Shown here piece by piece: positions 7,514-16,983 of a stretch of 64,000 bases of DNA. Position 1 is the stretch's first letter; every line of letters begins with the position of its first letter. The translations under genes were made by a program, and so were the position numbers. Under the pieces are notes generated by a model. The model was not told where the DNA came from. It did no database searches and saw only the letters and a list, made by a program, of their open reading frames with translations. The DNA lies in NCBI GenBank assembly GCA_030148225.1, contig JASBTX010000028.1, positions 1-64,000 on the forward strand. Direction: 5' to 3'. This DNA comes from Paracoccaceae bacterium (lineage in GTDB: Bacteria; Pseudomonadota; Alphaproteobacteria; Rhodobacterales; Rhodobacteraceae).

Positions 7514-8812
7514 TCAGATCATCGCATCGACAAGCACCGCCAGCGGTGCCGCCACCAGAAGAACCCGGCCAAACCCCCAGTTCCGCCAGAATATCAGCGC
7601 CGCGACAAGGACAAGCATGATCAGCGTGGCCGGATCGGTGCTGGACACATCCGGGATCATCAGCCGGACCGGGCCAAGGCCCAAGACCTCGATCCGGGCA
7701 AAAAGCACATTCAGCCCGAACCAGATCGACAGGTTTGCAATCACGCCCACCACGGCGGCGGATATGGCCCTGAGCGCGCGGGCCAGCCGTGGCTGGGCCG
7801 AAATCCAGCCGATATAGGGCGCGCCCGTGAATATCCAAAGAAAGCAGGGCACGAATGTCACCCACAACGTCAGGAGCGCCGCGATCAGGGCCATGGCGAC
7901 ACCGCCCTGACCGTGGCCTGCGACAAATCCCACAAACTCCGTCACGAGGATCAGCGGCCCCGGCGTGGTCTCGGCAAGCCCCAGACCATCAAGCATCTGA
8001 CCGGCGCTGATCCAGCCATATCGGGCCACGACATCCTGCGCCATATAGGCCAGAACCGCATAGGCGCCGCCAAAGGTGACGACCGCCAGCCGCGAGAAAA
8101 AGAGCCCGAGATCAACAAGAAAGCGGTTGCCGCCCGCCAATGCGATCAGCCCGAAAGGTGCAGCCCAGATCATCAGCCAGACCGCGACGGTTTTCAGCGT
8201 GCGCCCGGGGCTGGTGACGATCCGGGCCGGTACAGCACCATCATCTGCCCCGCCACGGACAAAGCCCCAGAGACCGGCCATCAGCACGATCAGCGGAAAG
8301 GGCACCGCCAGCGCAAAGATGGCGACAAAGGCCATGACGGCCAGCGCCCAGTATTCCACCCCCAAGAGAACCTTGCGCCCGATCCGCAGGAGCGCCTGAA
8401 TGACGATGATCAGCGCCGCCGCCTTGACCCCGGTAAAGAGCGCGGCCCAAAGCGGCAGCTGCCCCCAGAGCGCATAGAGCAGCGCCAGCCCCAGCATGAC
8501 CGCCGCACCCGGCAGGACAAAGAGCAGACCGGCGATCAGCCCGCCCCGCACTCCGCGCAGCCGCCAGCCTGCATAGGTGGCGATCTGCATCGCCTCGGGG
8601 CCGGGCAGCAGCATGCAAAATCCGAGCGCGTTCATGAAATCGCGTTCGCCAAGCCATGCTTTTTCGTCGACCAGCACCTTATGCATGAGGGCGATCTGCG
8701 CCGCGGGGCCGCCAAAGGACAGGACCCCGATCCGGCCAAAGACGCGGAAAAGCGCGGCCCAGCCGGGCGGTGGCGCTGCGGGAGAGGGCATGTTTGGGGG
8801 TGCTGATCCCAT
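7514..8812 (-). CDS. chrA: Chromate efflux transporter ChrA (two-domain type)
   Basis: Predicted 432 residues made of two homologous CHR domains (about 15-200 and 215-430) with some ten to twelve membrane segments. Both halves start with the family motif: RIGVLSFGGPAAQIALMH and SRLAVVTFGGAYAVLAYM. LLPGPEAMQIATYAGWRL and ETTPGPLILVTEFVGFVAGH are the paired PGP motifs. Long-chain ChrA proteins export chromate across the inner membrane. A start at 8791 is also possible; 8812 has GAAGAG directly before it but no spacing. The gene is convergent with the phosphatase gene. Confidence 0.93.
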   Translation of the reverse strand: MGSAPPNMPSPAAPPPGWAALFRVFGRIGVLSFGGPAAQIALMHKVLVDEKAWLGERDFMNALGFCMLLPGPEAMQIATYAGWRLRGVRGGLIAGLLFVLPGAAVMLGLALLYALWGQLPLWAALFTGVKAAALIIVIQALLRIGRKVLLGVEYWALAVMAFVAIFALAVPFPLIVLMAGLWGFVRGGADDGAVPARIVTSPGRTLKTVAVWLMIWAAPFGLIALAGGNRFLVDLGLFFSRLAVVTFGGAYAVLAYMAQDVVARYGWISAGQMLDGLGLAETTPGPLILVTEFVGFVAGHGQGGVAMALIAALLTLWVTFVPCFLWIFTGAPYIGWISAQPRLARALRAISAAVVGVIANLSIWFGLNVLFARIEVLGLGPVRLMIPDVSSTDPATLIMLVLVAALIFWRNWGFGRVLLVAAPLAVLVDAMI

Positions 8813-9007
8813 CTCTTCGGTCCCGCATTATCCCTGTGCCCGACATCTGAGCGTTGGCTGCCCCGCCGGTCCCTGTCAAGCACCGGCGCTCCCTGGTGGC
8901 GGGAATTCGGCCAAAGCATCCGGGAATTCTGGCGAATCCCGCCGATATCGCAGAGATTTGCGCAAGTTCTCCTTGATAATCAGCATGAACGGCCTCATTT
9001 AAGGGCA

Positions 9008-9027
9008 CGCCTGCAAACGGGCAGGCG
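9008..9027 (+). promoter_or_regulatory. Hairpin in the infA leader
   Basis: A perfect 7-bp stem CGCCTGC/GCAGGCG with a 6-base loop lies about 20 bases before the infA ATG, just upstream of the GGAG ribosome site. It could stabilise or regulate the infA transcript; no T tract follows. Confidence 0.35.
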
Positions 9028-9045
9028 GCAAGTAACGGAGAGACC

Positions 9046-9264
9046 ATGGCCAAGGAAGAACTGCTCGAATTTCCCGGTGTCGTTAAGGAACTCCTGCCAA
9101 ATGCGACATTTCGGGTCGAGCTGGAAAACGGCCATGAGATCATCGCCCATACGGCAGGCAAGATGCGCAAGAACCGGATCCGGGTTCTGGCCGGAGACAA
9201 AGTTCAGGTTGAAATGACGCCTTATGATCTGACCAAGGGGCGCATCAACTATCGTTTCAAGTAA
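9046..9264 (+). CDS. infA: Translation initiation factor IF-1
   Basis: Predicted 72 residues, the exact usual length. It is a single S1-type OB fold: [60 protein letters not shown] is split here into strands that match IF-1 throughout. It binds the 30S A site during initiation with IF-2 and IF-3. GGAG precedes the ATG. It heads a tight cluster: maf starts six bases after its stop. Confidence 0.98.
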   Translation: MAKEELLEFPGVVKELLPNATFRVELENGHEIIAHTAGKMRKNRIRVLAGDKVQVEMTPYDLTKGRINYRFK

Positions 9265-9270
9265 CGCGGA

Positions 9271-9843
9271 ATGCAGCTGATCCTGGGTTCAGCCAGCCCC
9301 AGACGCCGCGCGCTTCTGGAGCAGATCGGGATCGTGCCTGACGCCATCCGCCCCCCCGAAATCGACGAAACACCGCTGAGGGGCGAAGCGCCGCGCGCCT
9401 ATTGCAAACGGATCGCCCGCCAGAAGGCCGAGGCGAGCGTGCCTGCTCCGGGCGAGATTGTGCTGTGCGCCGATACCACCGTGGCGCTGGGGCGGCGCAT
9501 TCTGGGCAAACCGGCCGATGCCGATGAGGCGCGGCAGTTTCTGGACCTTCTGTCGGGCCGGCGCCACCGGGTGATCACCGCGCTGGCCGTGGGCCATGAC
9601 GGGCGCATCACCGAGCGCGATGTCGTATCGGTTGTGCGCATGAAACGGCTGAGCCATGCCGAACGCGAGGGCTATATCGCCAGCAATGACTGGCAGGGCA
9701 AGGCCGGCGGCTATGCCATTCAGGGGCCCGCCGCCGCCTTCATTCCGTGGATCAGCGGTTCCTATTCCGCGATCATGGGGCTGCCGCTTGCCGAAACCGC
9801 CGCCCTGCTGGCGGCGGCGGGCTATCGGGGGCGGGTGCAGTGA
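9271..9843 (+). CDS. maf: Maf-like nucleotide pyrophosphatase
   Basis: Predicted 190 residues. Maf proteins hydrolyse non-canonical or pyrimidine nucleoside triphosphates to monophosphates and pyrophosphate. The N-terminal [18 protein letters not shown] is the substrate loop, and [29 protein letters not shown] and [12 protein letters not shown] are conserved family blocks. The ADTTV Asp is the expected catalytic/metal residue. The stop overlaps the GTG start of the RNase gene (GTGA). I cannot tell from sequence alone which subfamily (dTTP/UTP or m7GTP) it belongs to. Confidence 0.93.
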   Translation: MQLILGSASPRRRALLEQIGIVPDAIRPPEIDETPLRGEAPRAYCKRIARQKAEASVPAPGEIVLCADTTVALGRRILGKPADADEARQFLDLLSGRRHRVITALAVGHDGRITERDVVSVVRMKRLSHAEREGYIASNDWQGKAGGYAIQGPAAAFIPWISGSYSAIMGLPLAETAALLAAAGYRGRVQ

Positions 9844-10880
9844 AGGGGCGTGTCGTCGCGCTGGATCATTACCGGGGCCGTTCGGCGGCGGCACTGATTT
9901 CCGACGGTCGGCTGGAGGATTTCCTGATCGATCCGCCGGATGACAGCCGACCCGTGCCGGGTGCAATCTATCGCGCCACGGCCGAAAGGCCGCTCAAGGG
10001 GCAGGGGGGTGTGATTGTCCGCCTCGCGGGGGCGGACGGATTTTTCCGGGCGGCCAAGGGTGTGAAGCCGGGCCAGAGCCTGCTGGTGCAGGTGACATCC
10101 TATGCCGAACCGGCCAAGGCCGCCCCGGTCAGCGACCGGCTGATGTTCAAGGGGCGGACGGTCATCGTGACGCCCGGGGCAGGCGGCGTCAATATCTCGC
10201 GCCGCATCCGGGATGAAGAGACGCGCCTGCGCCTGCGCGCGGCGGTCGATACCGAGATGCTGGAAGCCTCGGGCTATGGGGCGATCCTGCGTTCCCAGGC
10301 GGCGCATGCCGACAGCGATGAGATTGCCGCCGAGGTCGACAGCCTGACCGGGCTGTGCCGCGACGTGCTTGCCGATACAGAAGGCCCACCGGAACTCCTG
10401 GTTGACGGGCCGGATGCGGCCGGGCTGGCCTGGCGCGAATGGTCGCTTGATAGGATCGATGCGCATGAGGCCCATGCCGGCGCCTTCGAGGCGCTGGGTG
10501 TGCTGGATGAACTGGATGCGCTGGCCCGTGGAGCCGAGGCGCTGCCCGGTGGCGGGGTGTTCTATGTCGAGCCGACGCGCGCGCTGACGGCGGTTGATGT
10601 CAATACCGGCGGCGATCTGAGCCCGGCCGCGGCGCTCATGGCCAATATTGCCACCGCCGCCGCCCTGCCGCGGGCGCTGCGGCTGAGGGGGCTCGGCGGT
10701 CAGATCACCGTCGATTTCGCGCCTCTGGCCAAGAAGGACCGCCGCCAGATCGAGGCCGCGCTGCGCAAGGCGCTGCAGGGCGACCCGATCGAGACCAGTA
10801 TTGTCGGCTGGACGCCGCTCGGCCATCTTGAGCTGCAGCGCAAGCGCGAGCGTCTGCCGCTTTGGGAGGAGATGACATGA
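9840..10880 (+). CDS. Ribonuclease E/G family protein, short form
   Basis: Predicted 346 residues from the GTG at 9840, overlapping the maf stop. The catalytic DNase I-like core is visible: [20 protein letters not shown] contains the metal-binding Asp, and [23 protein letters not shown] contains the second. An S1-like N-terminal region is reduced, and the protein ends shortly after [19 protein letters not shown], without the long scaffold of RNase E. It probably cuts structured or single-stranded RNA as RNase G does. ATGA overlap with yacG downstream. GTG 9849 is a weaker alternative start. Confidence 0.87.
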   Translation: MKGRVVALDHYRGRSAAALISDGRLEDFLIDPPDDSRPVPGAIYRATAERPLKGQGGVIVRLAGADGFFRAAKGVKPGQSLLVQVTSYAEPAKAAPVSDRLMFKGRTVIVTPGAGGVNISRRIRDEETRLRLRAAVDTEMLEASGYGAILRSQAAHADSDEIAAEVDSLTGLCRDVLADTEGPPELLVDGPDAAGLAWREWSLDRIDAHEAHAGAFEALGVLDELDALARGAEALPGGGVFYVEPTRALTAVDVNTGGDLSPAAALMANIATAAALPRALRLRGLGGQITVDFAPLAKKDRRQIEAALRKALQGDPIETSIVGWTPLGHLELQRKRERLPLWEEMT

Positions 10881-11059
10881 GTTGTCCGCTATGCGGAAAT
10901 CCCACCACGCGGGCCTATCGCCCCTTTTGTTCGCGCCGCTGCGCCGATATCGATCTGGGCCACTGGATGACCGGTGGCTACAGCCTGCCGTCAACGCGCG
11001 AGGACCCGCCCGAGGCCGATCCCGGGGCGGCGGATGAAGACGGCAAAAAAATTCACTGA
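10877..11059 (+). CDS. yacG: Zinc-ribbon DNA gyrase inhibitor YacG
   Basis: Predicted 60 residues. The zinc ribbon is CPLC (residues 3-6) with FCSRRC (about 18-23), followed by DLGHWMTGGYSLP, the typical YacG pattern, and an acidic tail. YacG binds GyrB and inhibits gyrase in E. coli. The ATG overlaps the RNase stop by four bases (ATGA), so it is the last cistron of the infA cluster, with tRNA-Phe 80 bases downstream. Confidence 0.92.
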   Translation: MSCPLCGNPTTRAYRPFCSRRCADIDLGHWMTGGYSLPSTREDPPEADPGAADEDGKKIH

Positions 11060-11138
11060 TTGCCCGGCGGTAGCTCTGGACACCCCGGCCCGCCTCGCCT
11101 AGAACACCGCGACCCAAGGGGCCAAAACCCCTTCCCGT

Positions 11139-11213
11139 GCCCGGGTAGCTCAGGGGTAGAGCAGTGGACTGAAAATCCTCGTGTCGGTGGTTCGATTCCG
11201 CCCCCGGGCACCA
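11139..11213 (+). tRNA. tRNA-Phe (GAA anticodon)
   Basis: Acceptor stem GCCCGGG (11139-11145) pairs with CCCGGGC (11203-11209); discriminator A and an encoded CCA (11211-11213) follow. The anticodon loop CTGAAAA gives GAA (Phe). The anticodon stem GTGGA/TCCTC has one T-T mismatch, and the T loop is TTCGATT. Only this tRNA is seen between yacG and the LysR gene; the 289 bases after it (11214-11502) show no gene I can support. Confidence 0.95.
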
Positions 11214-11502
11214 TTTACTGGGTGAATTATCTGAATTCCCCACTACGGACTGATCCTCGTTTCGGCCAAATTTGTCGCTATTCAGCGCAGATTTGACACC
11301 TTCATCCCGCTTTCGGTTCTCTTTTTTCAATGTCTCCAGGGTTTCGCGGTTTTTGGCTGCAAACAGGCGCGGCGCCTGAACGCTGGCCTTATCGTGCGGC
11401 AGCCGGTCCGTTGACCTTAGCGCGTTGGCTGTGCTGGTTTGTAGTGATCGGCGTCTGAGGGGGTGGCCCGGTCACGGGTGCGCAGAAGCGAAATGCTCCA
11501 AT

Positions 11503-12474
11503 TCAACAATGCCAAGACGCGCCCGTTGCTGTTGCGCATTCAAGAGAGCCGCTGACTGCATCCCTCAGCCGTTTCAGCACCCAGAGGTGAAGCGGGTTTC
11601 TGGCGTCGCGGATGTGGCGCACGGCGTGGATCTGAAATGTGCCGCCCTGGATTGGTAACGGCTTGTGGGTCAGATTGAAGCGCGCAGCGTTATTCCGCGC
11701 CACCCGGCTGGGCAGGGTCACGACAAGGTCCGAGTTTTCAACGATAGACAGTGCCGCAAACAGCGAGGGCACAATGGTTTTGATCGTTCTTTTGTGCCCC
11801 TGCAGGTGCAGTGCGTGATCGACAAGGTTCCGGTTGGGGCCATAGGGTGAAATCAGAAGGTGGTTCGCGCGCGTGATTTCATCGAGGGTCAGTTCATGCG
11901 CCAATAGCGGGTGATCATGACGACCGGCGAGCACATAATCCTCGGCGTATAACGTCTCGGCGACAAACGAGGATTCGCTGCTGGCCGGAAAGTCGAAATA
12001 GCCGACGGATAAATCGATCTGTCCCTGCACCATGGCGTCCAACGCATCGTTGTTGTGCAGCGGGAAGGCATGGATATTGATGTTGGGACTGGCGGTGCGA
12101 AGATCGGCAACCAATTTCGGGATGATACCGGTTAATTCATAGTCGAATGCGCCAATTCTCAAGTTGGCGACCGCAGAGCCGGGATCGAAATCTTCCGCTC
12201 CTTCAAGCGTTTCAGACAAAAGTCTGACAATCCGGCGAACCTTCGGCTCAAGTTCATGTGCCAGCGCGGTTGGCTCCAGTCCATGCGCGCGGCGGAGAAA
12301 CAGCGGGTCGCCGTAAAGATTGCGAAGGCGTTTCAGCGCGTGACTGACCGCCGGTTGGGTCAGACCCATCTCGCGGGCAACTGCGGTTGCCTGGCGGTGG
12401 CGCATCGTACCGAGGAAGACGAGCAGGATCGTGGTGTCGATCAGACGCAGATCGATTTCATTTATATCTCTCAT
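11503..12474 (-). CDS. LysR-type transcriptional regulator
   Basis: Predicted 323 residues. The N-terminal winged helix is clear: DTTILLVFLGTMRHRQATAVAREMGLTQPAVSHALKRLR (split by the turn before TQPAVSHAL), then a two-lobed effector domain from about residue 100 to 300. It is divergent from the ABC importer starting at 12647 and is its likely regulator; LysR proteins commonly repress themselves and activate the divergent operon with a ligand. Its ATG overlaps one arm of the inverted repeat at 12473-12503. The ligand is unknown. Confidence 0.9.
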   Translation of the reverse strand: MRDINEIDLRLIDTTILLVFLGTMRHRQATAVAREMGLTQPAVSHALKRLRNLYGDPLFLRRAHGLEPTALAHELEPKVRRIVRLLSETLEGAEDFDPGSAVANLRIGAFDYELTGIIPKLVADLRTASPNINIHAFPLHNNDALDAMVQGQIDLSVGYFDFPASSESSFVAETLYAEDYVLAGRHDHPLLAHELTLDEITRANHLLISPYGPNRNLVDHALHLQGHKRTIKTIVPSLFAALSIVENSDLVVTLPSRVARNNAARFNLTHKPLPIQGGTFQIHAVRHIRDARNPLHLWVLKRLRDAVSGSLECATATGASWHC

Positions 12475-12503
12475 AGAATGAATTCATTATTCTGAAATTC
12501 TAT
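12473..12503. promoter_or_regulatory. Candidate LysR binding site in the divergent promoter
   Basis: ATAGAAT (12473-12479) and ATTCTAT (12497-12503) form an inverted repeat, with a second palindrome ATGAATTCAT (12478-12487) and a further ATTCT inside. The region is AT-rich and overlaps the LysR start codon, which suits autorepression plus control of the ABC operon. Confidence 0.5.
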
Positions 12504-12646
12504 CATCGTCTAGCCTGCCGATGCGCTGCCAAATGCCTGCTGAACCGACACCAGGACGTGACGCGGCGAGGCGCCGAATGAACCACCGCGAAAGCGGAAA
12601 ATCGGGTGCAGGCTTCGAAGATGCACCCACCAACAGGGAGAGAGAG

Positions 12647-13900
12647 ATGTTTCTCAGGAAATTTGTCGTGGCGGGGGCACTCGCCAGTCTAATGGGATCA
12701 GCGGCCTTTGCCGCCGGGCATGTTGATTGCGGCCCCGAAGGCCAGTCAATCCGCATTCTTGCAAGTGATTTCCCGGCCATACACGCAGTTGCGGATGCAG
12801 CCGAGGAAAACTGTGCTGCACAGGCGGCAGAGTTCACCCGCAATCACACGACCGAAGCGCGGCAGATCATGAACGCCGCACTGACACCCAACCCCGCCGA
12901 ATACACCAGTGTCATCGTTGCCAATTCCACGCTGACGCAGCTGATGAATGACGGTCTGGTGCGCCCACTCAATGATCTTGTGGAAAAATACGGTGCGAAT
13001 CTGCCCAAGAACCTCATGATCACCATCGATGGCAACATCATGGCCGTGGCCTTCATGGCCAATTCGCAGCACCTGTTTTCGCGGACGGATATCCTGTCGC
13101 AGGCGGGGATCGACAGTGTGCCGGGCACCTATGACGAGGTGATCGCGGCTGCAAAGGCAATCCGCGATGCCGGGATCATGCAAAATCCGCTGGTGATGAA
13201 CATGAAGACCGGCTGGAATGTCGGGGAATCCTTCAACCTCGTGTTTCTGGCCCATGGTGGCGAGTTCTTCAAACCCGGTACGGCTGAGCCCATGATCAAC
13301 TCTGATGCCGGGGTCGCTGCGCTCAATACGCTGAAATCATTGGTTGAATATGCGCATCCTGATTATCTGACGCAGGCATCCAACGAAACACAGGCGTTGT
13401 GGGAAGCGGGCGAAGCCGCGCTTGGCATCATGTGGGGGTCGCGCGGTGCCGCGGTTCTGGATGGTGAGGGGTCGACCGAGGAGGTCACGTCGAACACCGT
13501 ATTGTCGGCAGCGCCGTCGGTCGAGCCGGGCGGCATCCCCGGGGCAACCTTGTGGTGGGATGGTTTCACCATCTCGACGAATGTTTCCGATGCCGAGGCC
13601 GAGGCGACATTTGCCGCTCTGGCGAGCGCTTTGAACCCGGAAATGGTGGCTGCCAATAATGACGACGCCGTGTGGCTGCTTGACGGCTTTGTGCCCGGTG
13701 CTGCCGCGGCCGGTGTATCGGCAACCGCGCAGGGTGGTGCCGCGCCCTATCCGATGCTTCCCCAGATCGGGCTGCTGCACAACGCGCTTGGCGCCGAACT
13801 GGCCGACTTCCTGAAAGGTGATGAAAGCGCCGAGAAGGCGCTGGCCGATGCCGAGGCAGCCTATATCACCGCCGCCAAAGAAGCGGGTTTCCTTCAATAA
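12647..13900 (+). CDS. ABC transporter substrate-binding protein (family 1, sugar-like)
   Basis: Predicted 417 residues with a signal peptide (MFLRKFVVAGALASLMGSAAFA). The mature part shows the extracellular solute-binding family 1 organisation, with LMNDGLVRPLNDLVEKYG, GGEFFKPGTAEPMINSDAGVAALNTL (typical of MalE-like binders) and a C-terminal helix-rich lobe. It captures a carbohydrate or related solute in the periplasm for the two permeases downstream. AGGGAGAGA lies before the ATG at 12647; the longer frame starting at 12521 lacks a signal peptide at its end. The ligand cannot be read from the sequence. Confidence 0.9.
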   Translation: MFLRKFVVAGALASLMGSAAFAAGHVDCGPEGQSIRILASDFPAIHAVADAAEENCAAQAAEFTRNHTTEARQIMNAALTPNPAEYTSVIVANSTLTQLMNDGLVRPLNDLVEKYGANLPKNLMITIDGNIMAVAFMANSQHLFSRTDILSQAGIDSVPGTYDEVIAAAKAIRDAGIMQNPLVMNMKTGWNVGESFNLVFLAHGGEFFKPGTAEPMINSDAGVAALNTLKSLVEYAHPDYLTQASNETQALWEAGEAALGIMWGSRGAAVLDGEGSTEEVTSNTVLSAAPSVEPGGIPGATLWWDGFTISTNVSDAEAEATFAALASALNPEMVAANNDDAVWLLDGFVPGAAAAGVSATAQGGAAPYPMLPQIGLLHNALGAELADFLKGDESAEKALADAEAAYITAAKEAGFLQ

Positions 13901-13919
13901 CTCCCTTGAAGAAACACGC

Positions 13920-13957
13920 GTGAGGGGGGAATCTTGCACAAATCCTTCCCCCCTCGC
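13920..13957 (+). promoter_or_regulatory. Intercistronic hairpin after the binding-protein gene
   Basis: GAGGGGGGAA (13922-13931) and TTCCCCCCTC (13946-13955) are perfectly complementary over 10 bp with a 14-base loop. With no T tract, it is more likely a 3'-end stabiliser or partial terminator that keeps binding-protein mRNA in excess over permease mRNA. Confidence 0.6.
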
Positions 13958-13986
13958 ACACTTGACCACATCAGATTGCCTGCACC

Positions 13987-15018
13987 GTGAAACACCGTAC
14001 TTTCTTCTGGTTCATTCTACCCACGCTTTCGGCGATGATCCTGTTCATCGCACTGCCGATTGTGTCGGTTTTTGTTCAGTCACTCTTTGTCCAGCATGAA
14101 CAGGTTCTGGTGATTTCCGAAAATTGCGGCCCTTTCGGGTGCAAGGAATCCACGTCAATCGACCTCGAGGCGACGCAGAAACTGCGCGAAGAGGCCCCGC
14201 TGGGGCGTTTCAACGGATTTGGCACCTATTTTAACCGTTCGCACCTTGCATTTGCGGAGGTGGGCGAGGCCTGGGCCGTCTCGGGCACATTTTCCGAATT
14301 CTGGGACGAGGTGGTCAATCTTCCGTTTTATGGTGCCCTGACCTTTACGCTGACCTACACGGCCCTTGTCACGCCGCTTGTGCTGTTGCTTGGGCTTGCG
14401 ATTGCGATTGGTGTCAACGCGTTGCCGCGATTGCTGAAAGGGCCGTCAATTTTTGTATCGCTCCTGCCGTTTCTTGTGACACCGCTGGTCGGATCGCTGA
14501 TCCTGTTCTGGATGGTCGATGGTGACGGTGTCATCGGCGCCACGATCCAACTGATCTTTGATGACCCCAATCTGAGCCTCAAGGCATCGACGGTGCTGAC
14601 ATGGACCATGCTGATCGTCTATGGCGTCTGGCACACGCTGCCCTTCAGCTTTATCGTGTTTTATGCCGGGCTGCAGACGGTTCCAACCGACACGCTGGAA
14701 GCCGCGCAGATTGACGGTGCATCGAAGTGGCAGCGCACGATCTACGTGGTCGTGCCCCACCTCGTGCCATTGATTTCCTTTGTGACGCTGATGCTGCTGA
14801 TGGATAATTTCCGTGTCTTCGAGCCCATCGTCAGTTTTTCTGCCGAAGCACATGCGAGATCGCTCAGCTGGATCATTTTCAACGACCTGCGCGAGAGCGG
14901 CAACCCGCTTTACGCCTCGGCCGGCGCGACCTCGATGCTGACGATCATCGGTGTTGTGATCCTTCTGACGCCGGTCCTGATCCGGACATGGCGCGATTTC
15001 AACCGCAAAGCGCATTGA
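13987..15018 (+). CDS. ABC transporter permease, MalF-like
   Basis: Predicted 343 residues from a GTG start. TM1 is FFWFILPTLSAMILFIALPIVSVFVQSLF; a periplasmic loop of about 95 residues (with two Cys, CGPFGCKES) separates it from the remaining five or so membrane segments. The EAA loop reads DTLEAAQIDGASKWQRTIYVVVPHLVP, the contact site for an ATPase. It pairs with the next permease. The large extra-membrane insertion between TM1 and TM2 is as in MalF-type subunits. Confidence 0.9.
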   Translation: MKHRTFFWFILPTLSAMILFIALPIVSVFVQSLFVQHEQVLVISENCGPFGCKESTSIDLEATQKLREEAPLGRFNGFGTYFNRSHLAFAEVGEAWAVSGTFSEFWDEVVNLPFYGALTFTLTYTALVTPLVLLLGLAIAIGVNALPRLLKGPSIFVSLLPFLVTPLVGSLILFWMVDGDGVIGATIQLIFDDPNLSLKASTVLTWTMLIVYGVWHTLPFSFIVFYAGLQTVPTDTLEAAQIDGASKWQRTIYVVVPHLVPLISFVTLMLLMDNFRVFEPIVSFSAEAHARSLSWIIFNDLRESGNPLYASAGATSMLTIIGVVILLTPVLIRTWRDFNRKAH

Positions 15019-15027
15019 GGCAGGGCC

Positions 15028-15909
15028 ATGGCAACACAGGCACAAAACCGCATGACACCGATGAAAGCCCTGTCCTTTGGGCTGGTCGGGCTGTGGCTGG
15101 TGATTGCGGCATTTCCGTTCTTCTGGACATTTTGGGGCAGCTTCAAGGTGCAGGCCGATTTCTTTTCCAAGGCCGATTGGATGAACGCGATCTGGGGCAC
15201 CAATACAACCAGAGAAACAGGCGGCGCCTTTACCGGACAGGGCTATGAAGGCGCCTGGATCGCCGAGCAGTTCTGGCAGAACTTCCTCAATTCAGGCATT
15301 GTCGTGTTCTTTACGGTGATCATCTCGCTGACATTCGGCACGCTCGGCGGATACGCGCTGGCCCGCTCGGGCTTTCGTTATGCGTTCTGGATACTCATGG
15401 CCGCGCTTGTGTTTCGTGCGATGCCGCATATCACGCTTGTGTCGGGCTATCTGTTGCCATTCTTTGAATGGAACATCTGGGGCCATCTGCCGACCACCAT
15501 CATCGTGCTGGTCGCGATCAACCAGCCGTTCACACTCTGGATGCTGCATTCGTTTTTCCTGAACATCCCCAAGGACATGGACGAAAGCGCGATGGTAGAC
15601 GGCTGCACCCGTTTTCAGGCGTTCCGCTATGTTATCGTTCCGGTGATGTGGCCCGGTGTGATCACCACGGGGCTCTTTAGTTTCCTCTTGGCCTATAACG
15701 ATTTCGCCGTGACAGCGATGCTGCTCAGCGAAGAGAACGAAACCATCATCCCGGCCATCAACAGCTTTCTTGGCACCACGCAGGTCGAGGGCAAGGTGAT
15801 GTACGCGGTCGCCGCCGTTGTCTCGGCCACGGCGCCGCTTTTCGTGCTCATCCTCTTTTTCCAGCGCCAGATTGTCAGCGGCCTGACGGCGGGCGCAGTG
15901 AAAGGCTAG
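15028..15909 (+). CDS. ABC transporter permease, MalG-like
   Basis: Predicted 293 residues with six membrane segments and an EAA loop DMDESAMVDGCTRFQAFRYVIVPVMWPGV near residues 180-210. It follows the MalF-like gene by nine bases and should form the heterodimeric membrane channel with it. An insertion of about 45 residues (ADWMNAIWGTNTTRETGG) lies after TM1, longer than usual. No ATPase gene follows, so the pair must use one encoded elsewhere. Confidence 0.9.
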   Translation: MATQAQNRMTPMKALSFGLVGLWLVIAAFPFFWTFWGSFKVQADFFSKADWMNAIWGTNTTRETGGAFTGQGYEGAWIAEQFWQNFLNSGIVVFFTVIISLTFGTLGGYALARSGFRYAFWILMAALVFRAMPHITLVSGYLLPFFEWNIWGHLPTTIIVLVAINQPFTLWMLHSFFLNIPKDMDESAMVDGCTRFQAFRYVIVPVMWPGVITTGLFSFLLAYNDFAVTAMLLSEENETIIPAINSFLGTTQVEGKVMYAVAAVVSATAPLFVLILFFQRQIVSGLTAGAVKG

Positions 15910-15912
15910 GTC

Positions 15913-16983
15913 ATGGACGACGGCTGCATCGTGGGCGACGTACATACGTCAAACAAGGCGACGCTCGCGCCATTGCGTGCGGCAATGGTTGAATTCGAAG
16001 CCACCCTTGTGCGCACGAGGCTGGCAGAGGTACTGACGCCAGACGCCGTCATTCATATGCCGCATCCCCTGGGGGACATGATCGGCCCAGATGCCCTCTA
16101 CGACAATTGCTACGCGCCGCTTCTTGATGCCATGCCGGATCTGGAACGTCGCGACTGGATCGTTGTGGGCGGCAAGACCGAACATGGCGACGACTGGATT
16201 GGCTGTGGTGGCCACTATATGGGCACCTTTGTCGGGCCCTGGCTGGACATTCCGCCAACCGGTCACCTGACCCATATGCGGTTTCACGAATTCTACCGGT
16301 TCGAACGGGGGCGCGTTGTCGAGGTTCAGACGCTTTGGGACATTCCCGAGGTGATGATGCAGGCAAACGCATGGCCGATGGCCCCGTCACTGGGGCTGGA
16401 GTTCTGCATACCGGGACCGGCGACAAATGATGGTCTTGTTCCAGGCCCGTGGGACGAGGCGCGCGCGAACGCCTCTTGCAGCCACATTATCACCATGCTG
16501 CAGCACATGAAGAAACACCCCAGCCAAGGCGGCCCGGAAGTGATGGAAATGCCGCGTTTCTGGAGCGACCGGGTAAATTGGTACGGCCCGGCAGGTATCG
16601 GTACGGCGCGTGGGATTGCCGGTTTCCGCAACTGGCACCAGATTCCATTTCTGAACGGCATGCCGGACCGCGGGCAATATGTGGACGAGATCACCTATCA
16701 CTTCTTCGGCGATGGCGATTACGCCGCCGTCACCGGCTGGCCCAACATGATCCAGACAGTAACGGGTGACGGTTGGATGGGGATTGCGCCGTCAGGCAAG
16801 CGGATCACCATGAAGTCGCTGGATTTCTGGCGCATGGAAAACGGGAAAATCCGCGAAAACTGGGTGATGGTCGACTTGCTGGACGCCTATCGGCAACTGG
16901 GTGTCGATGTCTTCGCGCGGCTCAGAGAGTTCAACAAGACCCGCGTGAAAGGGCGACTGTCATTCCCGATCGGTGACGCATAA
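15913..16983 (+). CDS. Tandem SnoaL/NTF2-like domain protein
   Basis: Predicted 356 residues containing two SnoaL-like (NTF2-fold) domains, about 20-155 and 190-345. Each begins with a helix and a region like LAEVLTPDAVIHMPHPLGD or MPRFWSDRVNWYGPAGIG, and ends with a strand such as HEFYRFERGRVVEVQTLWDIPEVM or LDFWRMENGKIRENWVMVDLLDAYRQLG. SnoaL-like proteins often bind small polyketide or sugar-derived rings and catalyse isomerisation or cyclisation. Three bases separate it from the permease gene, so it may act on the imported solute. No signal peptide. The catalytic role is inference. Confidence 0.75.
   Translation: MDDGCIVGDVHTSNKATLAPLRAAMVEFEATLVRTRLAEVLTPDAVIHMPHPLGDMIGPDALYDNCYAPLLDAMPDLERRDWIVVGGKTEHGDDWIGCGGHYMGTFVGPWLDIPPTGHLTHMRFHEFYRFERGRVVEVQTLWDIPEVMMQANAWPMAPSLGLEFCIPGPATNDGLVPGPWDEARANASCSHIITMLQHMKKHPSQGGPEVMEMPRFWSDRVNWYGPAGIGTARGIAGFRNWHQIPFLNGMPDRGQYVDEITYHFFGDGDYAAVTGWPNMIQTVTGDGWMGIAPSGKRITMKSLDFWRMENGKIRENWVMVDLLDAYRQLGVDVFARLREFNKTRVKGRLSFPIGDA

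Noticed and set aside
9822..11330. A 502-residue minus-strand frame, ending near 9822, including CPGAESNHRHEDFQSTALPLSYPG
   Set aside because: This well-known string is the antisense translation of the tRNA-Phe gene; the rest is opposite maf and the RNase gene. Not a protein.
11214..11502. Possible mobile-element fragment after tRNA-Phe
   Set aside because: Slightly lower GC and an Arg/Lys-rich minus frame, but no integrase or transposase motif and no repeat of the tRNA end was seen.
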